A stretch of DNA of 64,000 nt, taken from an uncultured Armatimonadota bacterium (GTDB taxonomy: Bacteria; Armatimonadota; Armatimonadia; Armatimonadales; Armatimonadaceae). Of this stretch, positions 45,128-53,322 are shown piece by piece. Numbering within the stretch: the first letter of the stretch is position 1; every line of letters starts with the position of its first letter. The DNA is taken from the NCBI GenBank assembly GCA_903910385.1, contig CAIVZM010000067.1, forward strand, positions 52,906 through 116,905, in the 5' to 3' direction. The notes beneath the pieces were generated by a model, which saw nothing but the letters and a program-made list of their open reading frames with translations, did no database searches and was not told where the DNA came from. The translations under genes were made by a program, and so were the position numbers.

Positions 45128-45161
45128 CGTTAAGACGGTAGTTATACCGGAACCATTAACG
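45128..45161 (+). promoter_or_regulatory. Hairpin upstream of the superoxide dismutase gene
   Basis: Nested arms CGTTAA/TTAACG and CGGTA/TACCG lie in the 326-base gap before sod, with a TATAGT at 45171-45176. This may be an operator or promoter-proximal site. Nothing else is visible in the gap. Confidence 0.35.
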
Positions 45162-45246
45162 TGTTTAGGGTATAGTTGTTTCAGAGAGCGACACGGGCAA
45201 TGCTCCGTTGTTGGCGGCTCACACCATTTGGAGGGATTTGAATACT

Positions 45247-45858
45247 ATGGCCGAGCATACTTTACCACCGCTGCCTTACGCTTACGATGCGCTGGCGCCT
45301 GCTGTCAGCAAGGAAACGATGGAGTTCCATCATGACAAGCATCATGCGACTTATGTCACCAATCTCAACAACGCCTTGAAGGATTACCCGGACCTGCAGG
45401 GTAAGAGCGCGGAAGACCTGATCAAAGATTTGAACGCCATTCCCGAAGCGATTCGTATGGCGGTGCGTAATAATGGCGGCGGTCATGTCAACCACACCTT
45501 CTTCTGGGAGATTATGACTCCCGGCGGAGCCAAGGCTCCATCCGGTCCTCTGGCGGATGCGATCAACTCCGCTTTTGGCTCCCTTGATGGTCTAAAGGAA
45601 AAAGTCAACGATGCCGGAGCGAAACGATTCGGTTCCGGTTGGTCGTGGCTGGTGGTCAGTGGCGGCAATCTGGAAGTCGTTTCCACCCCGAATCAGGACT
45701 CCCCTCTGATGGAAGGCAAAACGCCGCTTCTGGGTGTGGATGTCTGGGAACACGCTTACTATATCGATTATCGCAACCGTCGCCCTGACTATCTCAAAGC
45801 GTGGTGGGAGACGGTGAACTGGGACAAGATTGCGGAGCTTTACGCCGCCGCGAAGTAA
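45247..45858 (+). CDS. Superoxide dismutase, Mn-type
   Basis: A 203-residue Fe/Mn-family superoxide dismutase. Metal ligands are His28 in [10 protein letters not shown], His83 in [10 protein letters not shown], and Asp165 and His169 in [26 protein letters not shown] with Gln, and the [13 protein letters not shown] context, match Mn or cambialistic forms more than Fe forms. No signal peptide is present, so it acts in the cytoplasm. GGAGG lies 12 bases before the ATG, which is longish. A strong terminator follows directly. Confidence 0.95.
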   Translation: MAEHTLPPLPYAYDALAPAVSKETMEFHHDKHHATYVTNLNNALKDYPDLQGKSAEDLIKDLNAIPEAIRMAVRNNGGGHVNHTFFWEIMTPGGAKAPSGPLADAINSAFGSLDGLKEKVNDAGAKRFGSGWSWLVVSGGNLEVVSTPNQDSPLMEGKTPLLGVDVWEHAYYIDYRNRRPDYLKAWWETVNWDKIAELYAAAK

Positions 45859-45880
45859 TCGTCTCGGAGAAGTTCTCAAA

Positions 45881-45916
45881 CGGGCGGATGTTTGACATCC
45901 GCCCGCTTTCGTTTTT
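45881..45916. terminator. SOD terminator, probably bidirectional
   Basis: An 11-base-pair perfect stem CGGGCGGATGT / ACATCCGCCCG with a 3-base loop is followed by CTTTCGTTTTT. The minus-strand transporter gene ends at 45915, inside it. Confidence 0.9.
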
Positions 45917-48335
45917 ATCGACCGCCGCCGGAGAAGCGCACATTCTGCAAGACGCGCAACTGGTAAAGCGTGAGACCGATCAGCAAAAGCCCCATCAATA
46001 AAGCGGCGGCGGCGGCGTAGCCGAATTTCAGGTACATGAAAGCGTTGTAGAAGACTTCCAGTCCAATCGTGTAAGTAGCATTATCCGGACCGCCACCGGT
46101 CTGTACCAGCACCGGTTCCATGATTTTGAAAGCGCCGATTGTGGCGCCGACCAAATTGATGATGATCAACGGCATTAAAGTGGGAAGGGTTAGACGAAAG
46201 ATTTTCGTAAAGAATCCCGCGCCATCCAGGTCAGACGCTTCGTACATCTCATCCGGAATTCCCTGCAGCGCCGCCAGATAGATAATGCTTCCCGGCCCCG
46301 CCGCCGCCCAGATGAGGGGAACCACCACAGCGAACATCGCCTGACTCGGGTCTTCCAACCAACCCTGCGGTGCAAAATGAAAAAATCCCAGTAATTGATT
46401 GGCGAGACCGTTCTTGTCCCAGAACTGCTTGAAGAGCATGGCGACAACGACGCTGGTCGTAACGGCAGGCAGATAATACAGCATCCGAAAGATAACCTTA
46501 CCCTTCGGAATTTCGTTGAGCAGTAGCGCCAGCGCTATCGGCAACAAAAAGCCCAGGCCCAGTAGCCACAATGTGAAATAGAACGCATTGAGCATTCCTC
46601 GCCGGAAAGTTTCCTGACCGACCGCCTCGATGAAATTATCCAGACCGATCCATTGCGACCCACCCAGTATACGATAATCCTGAAACGCCATCAATGTCCC
46701 ACGAAACAGCGGATAATAAGCCCAGAGAGCTATCGAAAGTAACGCCGGAGCCATGAACGCCCACGCGGTAAGATGCACACGCATCGGTATCTTTGGCGCG
46801 GTGGACGGCGCCGTAATTTCAGACTGAAGGCGACGGGCACGAAACAGATTCACCATCCCTCGCGTGAGGAAAAAGGCGATTACGCCAAAGATAAGAGCGG
46901 CAATGGCATACGCGATCTTCCGCTTACGCCCCATCTCCTCCGGCGGCGTGTAGTTGAGCAGTTTCGCGTTGATCGTCTGGGCGGCGGCGGCGAGTATTTC
47001 CGCAGAAGGGCGATTGGGATAAAGCCGCGCCTGATCCAGCGGATCGTTCATCAGTTTGTAGATAAACGCCATATTGGGGCCGTTCGGCTCCGGCTTTCCG
47101 GTGGTGAAGAGTTCCTGATTGGTCTTTAGCCACGGTTCCTGCGCTGGCGTAATATACTCATCATAACCCCATTTTTTCAGTTCGACGGGGTTGACCATTT
47201 GACCGAGACCGTTCTCGACATAAGCGACCGTGCGTATATGCGCCGCTTCTTCCGACCCCATGAAGCGCAGAAACTCCCAGCAGGCGGCAAGTTTCGCCGG
47301 GTCTTTCACCGCCGCATTGATTCCCCACATGGCGGCGTTGATCTCGTTGGCGGTCTTCCCGGTCGGCCCTTTAGGCATCGGCGCAATACCGATCAGGGAA
47401 GGGTTCAACTCATACTGGTTCATGTTGGCGATATCGTCGCTCTGGTAGGCGAACCACATGCCGACCTTCCCTGCCTGTATATCCTGCTTTCGCGTCGTGG
47501 AGCGGGTAGCGACTCCCTTCCACTCTTTGCCATTGCTATCTTTCCAGGGAGCCAGCATCAGGCGACGATAAAAATCCAGCGCCGCAATTCCTCCGGGGCT
47601 GTTCAGTCCGCAGATATAGGAACCATCCGCCTGATGGATAATCGCCTCACCGCCTGCCGCCCAGAGAAAATTGATCCAGAAATACGACTCCTCGCCGCTC
47701 TCGAAGGAGAAACCATACTGTCCTTTTGGCTGATCGGTCAGTTTCTGACAGTATGAATAGAATTCGTCCCAGTTTTGCGGAGGGCGATTCGGGTCCAGTC
47801 CAGCGGCGCGAAAAAGGTCTTTCCGGTAGTACAACGCCTGAACGAACTGCGCGGAAGGAATGGAGTAGAGCTTTCCATCGATGAAAATTTCTTTTTTAAC
47901 GGCAGGTTGCACGCGCTCCAGTGCGTTCAGGTCCTTCTCATACAAATCATTCAGCGGTCGGAGGAATCCCTGCCCGGCATATTGACGCAGGAGTCGAAAA
48001 TTGACATAGATGACATCCGGCGCGGTTCCCCCGGCATACGCCATCAGAATGCCCGATTCCGCCGCCGGTCCCTGAATTGACAGAGACGAATACCGCTCTA
48101 ATTTAATATTCGGATGCTTCTTCGTGAAAGCGTCGAAGATAGAGCGTTTCGCTCGTTCGAACGGCGCGGTCGCATTCCTGTCGGGAATCCCCCATCCAGA
48201 ATAAGCCCCCCCGACCCGTATGGTCACCGTCGCGCCGTCATTATTCGATGCAGGCTTCGGTTCTTGCGCCAGCGCGAATGAAACGCCCATCAACAAAAGG
48301 AGAAGGAATAGGAGACGGGCGATACGGGGACACAT
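45915..48335 (-). CDS. Sugar ABC transporter: solute-binding protein fused to MalF-type permease
   Basis: An 806-residue protein joining two ABC importer parts. After a signal peptide (MCPRIARLLFLLLLLMGVSFALAQ), residues 30-470 are a type 1 extracellular solute-binding domain (YGFSFESGEESYFWINFLWAAGGE, GPTGKTANEINAAMWGIN). A membrane segment near residue 475 leads to a permease with about six segments and the ATPase-docking EAA loop EASDLDGAGFFTKIFRLTLP. No ATPase or second permease lies near it, so these must be encoded elsewhere. It is preceded by an excellent promoter whose -10 ends 6 bases from the ATG; an earlier in-frame ATG at 48392 would lie inside that promoter. Confidence 0.88.
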   Translation of the reverse strand: MCPRIARLLFLLLLLMGVSFALAQEPKPASNNDGATVTIRVGGAYSGWGIPDRNATAPFERAKRSIFDAFTKKHPNIKLERYSSLSIQGPAAESGILMAYAGGTAPDVIYVNFRLLRQYAGQGFLRPLNDLYEKDLNALERVQPAVKKEIFIDGKLYSIPSAQFVQALYYRKDLFRAAGLDPNRPPQNWDEFYSYCQKLTDQPKGQYGFSFESGEESYFWINFLWAAGGEAIIHQADGSYICGLNSPGGIAALDFYRRLMLAPWKDSNGKEWKGVATRSTTRKQDIQAGKVGMWFAYQSDDIANMNQYELNPSLIGIAPMPKGPTGKTANEINAAMWGINAAVKDPAKLAACWEFLRFMGSEEAAHIRTVAYVENGLGQMVNPVELKKWGYDEYITPAQEPWLKTNQELFTTGKPEPNGPNMAFIYKLMNDPLDQARLYPNRPSAEILAAAAQTINAKLLNYTPPEEMGRKRKIAYAIAALIFGVIAFFLTRGMVNLFRARRLQSEITAPSTAPKIPMRVHLTAWAFMAPALLSIALWAYYPLFRGTLMAFQDYRILGGSQWIGLDNFIEAVGQETFRRGMLNAFYFTLWLLGLGFLLPIALALLLNEIPKGKVIFRMLYYLPAVTTSVVVAMLFKQFWDKNGLANQLLGFFHFAPQGWLEDPSQAMFAVVVPLIWAAAGPGSIIYLAALQGIPDEMYEASDLDGAGFFTKIFRLTLPTLMPLIIINLVGATIGAFKIMEPVLVQTGGGPDNATYTIGLEVFYNAFMYLKFGYAAAAALLMGLLLIGLTLYQLRVLQNVRFSGGGR

Positions 48336-48341
48336 ACGAGG

Positions 48342-48370
48342 ATTGTACGGTGAGACCACAGGGGAGTCAA
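48342..48370 (-). promoter_or_regulatory. Promoter of the fused transporter; leaderless start
   Basis: TTGACT, 17-base spacer, TACAAT, then 6 bases to the ATG at 48335. No ribosome-binding site is present, so transcription should begin at or next to the start codon. Confidence 0.75.
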
Positions 48371-48392
48371 GCGTATTTGCCCCATTGACCAT

Positions 48393-48710
48393 TCACCTCA
48401 GGTTCCCGTCGCCACATATTGCCTTGCCCATTCAGACATTACTGTAGTCGCTCGATCCTGCGTCAGCGGAACGGGACGCCATCCTGTGGGGCGCAGCGAA
48501 GGCATTACGCGCCGCCTTCATGGCTGCAAGGTCTACGTTCTATGAGAGTAGATGATACCTCTGAGCGTCAGGAGGTGGATGAGACGGCGTTTTCGTTTGT
48601 TCTGGCTACCGATCTTGCTATGTCGCTTGTAGAAATTGCCGTATTCATAGCGAACTAACTCAAGATGGAGCCCGTAATTAAAGGCAGTTTCGTATCAAGG
48701 AGCGGCCGGA
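48393..48710. other. Spacer with no recognisable gene
   Basis: About 320 bases before the HtrA gene. Short frames are present, but none has a start with a ribosome-binding site or a familiar protein pattern. AAGGAG at 48700 or so belongs to the next gene. Confidence 0.5.
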
Positions 48711-49805
48711 GTGAAATCACCAATTATCCCTTTAGTTACCTTTCTTGCGGGAGGAACGCTTTTCGGAATCGGTTGCGGGTTGGGTCAGCGGTTGACAGCG
48801 ACGGATGTAACGGCGACTTCTACCGCCTATGCGCAGTCGACACCCGGAACGATTGCGACTCCCGGCGCTAACGATGCCAGAGGACGTACAGCGGAAGAGA
48901 CAAATGTTATCGGAATCGTGCAGCAGGTTTCACCGTCAGTCGTCAAGGTACTGAATGAGCAAGCTGGCGGTCTGGGCACAGGCGTTGTCATCGATGGTAA
49001 AAACGGCATCATTCTTACCAATGCACATGTAGTAAAAGGCGCCGAGCAGACAGTGGACATACAACTCAAAAACGCCCGGATTTTGAAGGCTCAGATTCTG
49101 GGGGTCGATGCCACCGTCGATATTGCCGTCCTAAAAGCGAGTTCCGGTAATCTACCGCAGGCAGCGCTCGGTAACTCCGATAAAATCGAAATCGGTCAGA
49201 CCGCCATCGCTATCGGTAACCCGCTGGGTCTGGAGCAAACGGCCACTAAAGGCGTCATTTCTGGATTGAACCGTCGTATCAGTCAGGACGATGTGGAAGG
49301 CTTCATACAGACCGACGCCGCTATCAATCCGGGTAACTCCGGCGGCCCCTTGCTGGACTCACAGGGACGTGTCATCGCAATCAATACGGCGGTCGTGCGG
49401 GCGAACGCCGCTGAGGGCCTGGGATTCGCAGTCCCGATCAATTTAGCCCGCGATGTCGCCACACAAGTTCTGACTACCGGGCGGGTGGCACGCGCTGTCA
49501 TGGGTTTCCAGATGGAAAACGTGACTCCGCGTATTGCCACCGCCTATGGTCTGCCGGTGGATTCCGGCGTCATCATTATGGCGGTCTCGCCGGGCGGTCC
49601 CGCCGCACGTGCGGGTATCCGCCGCGGCGATATCGTTGTCAAAGTGAACGGTAAACCTATCGATGGTCGCGGCGCTCTGTTACGAGAAGTGCGGTCCAAG
49701 CGTCCCGGCGATATGGTCAGTCTCACCGTATTGCGCCCGAACCGTGAGGGAACGGCGGTGGCGGAAACCACCATCCCCGTTCGTCTCGCCGTCCCACGAC
49801 AATAA
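48711..49805 (+). CDS. HtrA/DegP-type serine protease with one PDZ domain
   Basis: A 364-residue S1C protease. An N-terminal hydrophobic anchor (about residues 5-27) precedes a trypsin-like domain with the triad His106 (ILTNAHVV), Asp137 (ATVDIAVL) and Ser210 (NPGNSGGPLL). A single PDZ domain (about residues 255-350, with SPGGPAARAGIRRGDIVVKVNG) ends the protein. It should degrade misfolded proteins outside the membrane. GTG start with AAGGAG 8 bases upstream. Confidence 0.93.
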   Translation: MKSPIIPLVTFLAGGTLFGIGCGLGQRLTATDVTATSTAYAQSTPGTIATPGANDARGRTAEETNVIGIVQQVSPSVVKVLNEQAGGLGTGVVIDGKNGIILTNAHVVKGAEQTVDIQLKNARILKAQILGVDATVDIAVLKASSGNLPQAALGNSDKIEIGQTAIAIGNPLGLEQTATKGVISGLNRRISQDDVEGFIQTDAAINPGNSGGPLLDSQGRVIAINTAVVRANAAEGLGFAVPINLARDVATQVLTTGRVARAVMGFQMENVTPRIATAYGLPVDSGVIIMAVSPGGPAARAGIRRGDIVVKVNGKPIDGRGALLREVRSKRPGDMVSLTVLRPNREGTAVAETTIPVRLAVPRQ

Positions 49806-49818
49806 CCGCTCCAACCAG

Positions 49819-49852
49819 CAAAAGCTGATATATAACAAAAGCTGATATATAA
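49819..49852 (+). repeat. 17-base perfect tandem duplication containing TATATAA
   Basis: Two adjacent copies of CAAAAGCTGATATATAA lie 104 bases before the UPF0182 start. Each holds a TATATAA, so the -10 region of this promoter may be doubled. Confidence 0.7.
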
Positions 49853-49955
49853 TCGGAATACAATTGAGGAATGCACGGAATCGGTCATAGTGGACTGATT
49901 CCCCGTTCCCGTTTTTCGGGATCGCCTGTTTCACCGTGGAGAGGATTTAAAGAGA

Positions 49956-52781
49956 TTGCGCGCCTTTGCCCGTACATTACCCATTGTGATGCCTTTGATG
50001 GCTATCGCCTTGCTGGCATTCTTCGGACATCGTATCGCGACATTCTACACGGATTGGCTCTGGTACAATGCGGTTGGTTATTCCGTCGTGTTCAAACGCC
50101 TGTATGGGGCGCGCATTTTCCTGTTCTGGGTGTTCGGCGGGGCGTCCTTTTTCCTTGCCTATATCAATCTTGTCCTCGCGGATCGAATTTCTCCACCGAC
50201 TCCGGTCGCTGCAGGTCCTGCTCTTGTCCTGTACCCGACGCATTCGAACAAGCCACTGGGGCGTTTCTGGCGCTTTCTGCTTTCCTTCCGCCGAGCGCTG
50301 GATCTGCTGTTTGTTCTGGGAGCGCTGATATTTGCGGCGCTGGCAGGGTATACGGCGCAGAACCAGTGGGATAGTTTCCTGCGATTCGCAAATCCTGTCT
50401 CTTTCGGAAAAATCGACCCTGTTTTCGGGACGGATATCGGGTGGTATGTCTTCACTCTTCCCTTCCTGCGCTATGTACAGGGATGGCTATTAACAATATT
50501 AATTATCATTACCATTGGCATCGCCCTGCTCTATCTGTATCAGGAAGGGTTGAACTCCGCTTCCGGACTGCCGGTAGTTTTGCCCCATATCCGAGGGCAT
50601 ATCTCGGCGTTGCTCGCTCTGATCCTGCTGGTCAAGGCATGGGGCTACTGGTTCGACCGTTACGACCTGATGTACCGCAATATCGGCTTTCCTGGCGCCG
50701 GGTATACCGATATTCATGTGCGGTTGCCCATGCTGTATATCCTTCTGCCCCTTGCGATACTGGCGGCGGTTGTTACCAGCCTGAATATCTGGCGTCGTGC
50801 ATTGACTCCTGCCGTCCTCGCACTGGGTCTATGGCTTGTAGTATCGGCATTAGGCGTACTGATCCCCGCCACTGTGCAAAGATTAGGGGCGCAACCCAAT
50901 GAAGCGACACGCGAATCACCCTATATCTCACGAGCGCTTGCCGCTACCCGATCCGCCTATGAACTGGACACGATCGAGGTGAAAAATTTTCCCGATTCAG
51001 GGAAAAATCCGCTGGCGGAATTACGTCGCGATGCAGACCTTCTGTTGCGAACGCGAGTGTGGGATGATGCGCCATTAGCCGCCGCTTTCACGCAGGAACA
51101 GGGACTGAGACAATATTACGTTTTCCCGCGCCTCGAATTTGACCGATACGCTCTCAACGGATCACTCCGGCAGGTTTATCTGGCGACCCGCGAGATCGAT
51201 ATCGAACATCTGGAAGGCAGGGCGCAAACCTGGCCGAATCGTTATCTGCGATTTACCCATGGCTATGGAATGGCGATCAGTGCAGCGGAAAGCGTCCGAA
51301 CCGGAGGAACGCCCCAGTTCCTGCTATACGATGCGCCACCGGTCACCTCGTTCCCAGAACTGAAACTGAAACAACCCCGTATCTACTTTGGCATGGGCCC
51401 GGCGATGATGCAGTATACCGTCGTTCGAACGCGTCAACGAGAATTCGATCTTCCTCAGGAAAGTGCGTCCGGTTTTCAGGAAAACAATTACGATGGCAAG
51501 GGGGGAATTCCCCTGACACCGCTGGCGAAAGCGGCATTTGCGGTGCGATTCACCACATGGAGCCTGCTGCTCTCTCAGGAAATCACCAAGGAATCTCGTA
51601 TGATTCTGGTACGAAATATTGCCGAAAGAGTCAAGCGGATCGCTCCGTTTCTCCTGCTGGATAATAATGCCTATCCGGTCATTGCCGGAGGACACATTTT
51701 CTGGATTGTGGATTGCTACACGACATCAGCGGATTATCCTTACTCCGCTCCCACATTCGGCGGTGACAATTTCGCTCCCGCACTCCGCTTCAATTACATC
51801 CGGGGTTCAGTAAAAGCGACAGTGGACGCCTATAACGGCGATATCGCCCTGTATGCAACGGACAATAATGACCCGATTCTGAGATGTTATCAGCGGGCGA
51901 TGCCTGGATTATTTCTTCCTCCATCCGCCATGCCCGATTATCTTCGCGAACATCGTCGTTATCCCAGAGATCTGTTCGCTGTACAGCGTCGCCTTTTGAT
52001 GGACTACCATGTCACCGATGCCGACCTTTTCTACAATCGCGCCGATGCCTGGCAAATCGCACGTTTGCGTGCGGGCAGTAATGATACGTCCCCCAGCGTT
52101 GCCACCACCCCGTTGGGTGATTCGCGAGATAGTCCTTCCTCTTACGCTCTGGCTCGCCTTCCGGGGAGTGCACAGGAAGAGTTTGTCTTGACGACAACAT
52201 TTACTCCCCATTCGCGCGATAATCTGTCTGCACTGTTCGTCGCTCGGTGCGATGGATCACAGTACGGACAACGCATCCTCTATCGCTTCTCGGCTTCGGG
52301 TTCCGCCGATGGCCCGGAACGGATTCGGAAAAAGATTCGTGCTGACAATCAGGTTCAGACCTATTTTTCCGCTCCCGACAAAGCGGGAATTCGGTTTCAG
52401 CCGGGGGTAATGCAGATTCTGCCCGTAGGAAATCAACTCGTCTATTTTCAGTCGATGTTCGCCCGGACAGATCAAGGTGGCGATGTTAGCGACCGTAGTC
52501 CCGGTATCCTGAAAGCGATTGTGGCGGTTCATCAAGATCGTGTCGTCATGGACGCGGACTTACCGCAAATGGTTCGCGCTTTACTCGGGAACGAAACCGG
52601 GACAGGGGCAGATCCAACTACGCGACCATCACTATCCCCTACCCGGGCTGTTCTGATAGAGGAAGCGAACGACGCTTATGAACAGGGACAAAACGCCCTG
52701 CGCGCCGGAGACTTCGCTACTTACGGGAAACTAAATAAACGACTCGGCGAACTGTTGCGACAACTTCGCGAGATGCGGTAA
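49956..52781 (+). CDS. UPF0182 family membrane protein
   Basis: A 941-residue protein of the UPF0182/COG1615 family, found in cyanobacteria, actinobacteria and related groups and still of unknown function. The N-terminal 300 residues hold about seven membrane segments, beginning MPLMAIALLAFFGHRIATFYTDWLWYNAVGY. Residues 310-900 form a large soluble domain with family-typical segments such as RETIDIEHL and YDAPPVTSFPELKLKQPRIYFG. The end is helical and basic. TTG start; a GAGAGGAT tract lies upstream. The duplicated TATATAA at 49819 may be part of its promoter. Confidence 0.88.
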   Translation: MRAFARTLPIVMPLMAIALLAFFGHRIATFYTDWLWYNAVGYSVVFKRLYGARIFLFWVFGGASFFLAYINLVLADRISPPTPVAAGPALVLYPTHSNKPLGRFWRFLLSFRRALDLLFVLGALIFAALAGYTAQNQWDSFLRFANPVSFGKIDPVFGTDIGWYVFTLPFLRYVQGWLLTILIIITIGIALLYLYQEGLNSASGLPVVLPHIRGHISALLALILLVKAWGYWFDRYDLMYRNIGFPGAGYTDIHVRLPMLYILLPLAILAAVVTSLNIWRRALTPAVLALGLWLVVSALGVLIPATVQRLGAQPNEATRESPYISRALAATRSAYELDTIEVKNFPDSGKNPLAELRRDADLLLRTRVWDDAPLAAAFTQEQGLRQYYVFPRLEFDRYALNGSLRQVYLATREIDIEHLEGRAQTWPNRYLRFTHGYGMAISAAESVRTGGTPQFLLYDAPPVTSFPELKLKQPRIYFGMGPAMMQYTVVRTRQREFDLPQESASGFQENNYDGKGGIPLTPLAKAAFAVRFTTWSLLLSQEITKESRMILVRNIAERVKRIAPFLLLDNNAYPVIAGGHIFWIVDCYTTSADYPYSAPTFGGDNFAPALRFNYIRGSVKATVDAYNGDIALYATDNNDPILRCYQRAMPGLFLPPSAMPDYLREHRRYPRDLFAVQRRLLMDYHVTDADLFYNRADAWQIARLRAGSNDTSPSVATTPLGDSRDSPSSYALARLPGSAQEEFVLTTTFTPHSRDNLSALFVARCDGSQYGQRILYRFSASGSADGPERIRKKIRADNQVQTYFSAPDKAGIRFQPGVMQILPVGNQLVYFQSMFARTDQGGDVSDRSPGILKAIVAVHQDRVVMDADLPQMVRALLGNETGTGADPTTRPSLSPTRAVLIEEANDAYEQGQNALRAGDFATYGKLNKRLGELLRQLREMR

Positions 52782-52812
52782 AAGATTGTAACTGGAATCT
52801 ACCACCTGGAAA

Positions 52813-53151
52813 TCAGGCTTCCAGCGCCGCCTGTTCCGTATCATGGATCGGAAAAGCGCGGGTCAGGTTGGTGATGTGAAAAAGACGGTAGACATCCTTG
52901 TTCGGACAGATCAGCTTGATTCCCCCACCCGCTTCGCTTGCCTGCTTCAATCCGCCGACCAGCATACCGATGCCGGTGCTGTCAATATAGTCAACCTTGC
53001 TCAGATTGATAATCAACTGGGATTCGCCTTCTGCGATCAATCGCTCCATACGGTCACGCAATTTAGGCGCATTGTATGAATCCACTTCTCCCGTTAAATC
53101 CAGGATCGTCGCGCCACTGACTCGACGCATTTCAATCTGTAAATCCGCCAT
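52813..53151 (-). CDS. STAS-domain anti-sigma factor antagonist
   Basis: A 112-residue single STAS domain of the SpoIIAA/RsbV type. The regulatory phosphorylation serine is Ser58 in DYIDSTGIGMLVGGL. Such proteins bind an anti-sigma kinase when unphosphorylated, freeing its sigma factor. No kinase or sigma gene adjoins it here, so its partners lie elsewhere. It is separate from the glycoside operon that ends at 53323 and converges on the UPF0182 gene. Confidence 0.9.
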   Translation of the reverse strand: MADLQIEMRRVSGATILDLTGEVDSYNAPKLRDRMERLIAEGESQLIINLSKVDYIDSTGIGMLVGGLKQASEAGGGIKLICPNKDVYRLFHITNLTRAFPIHDTEQAALEA

Positions 53152-53322
53152 AATCCGGACTCCCCTCCGCCTTCTTCAAACTCTGTTAGGCGATCAGGCG
53201 TCGCTGACATTCGGCTCTCTACCGAAAGTTGCGCTGCCGCTCTTCCCTGTCAGCAGTATATCGCAGAAGCGTGGATTCCTGACATCGTTGCCTGCCGACA
53301 TTGAACGGATGTCCACCTCTCG

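Noticed and set aside
48419..48658. 79-residue plus-strand frame before the HtrA gene
   Set aside because: No start with a ribosome-binding site and no protein pattern; probably chance in a 320-base spacer.
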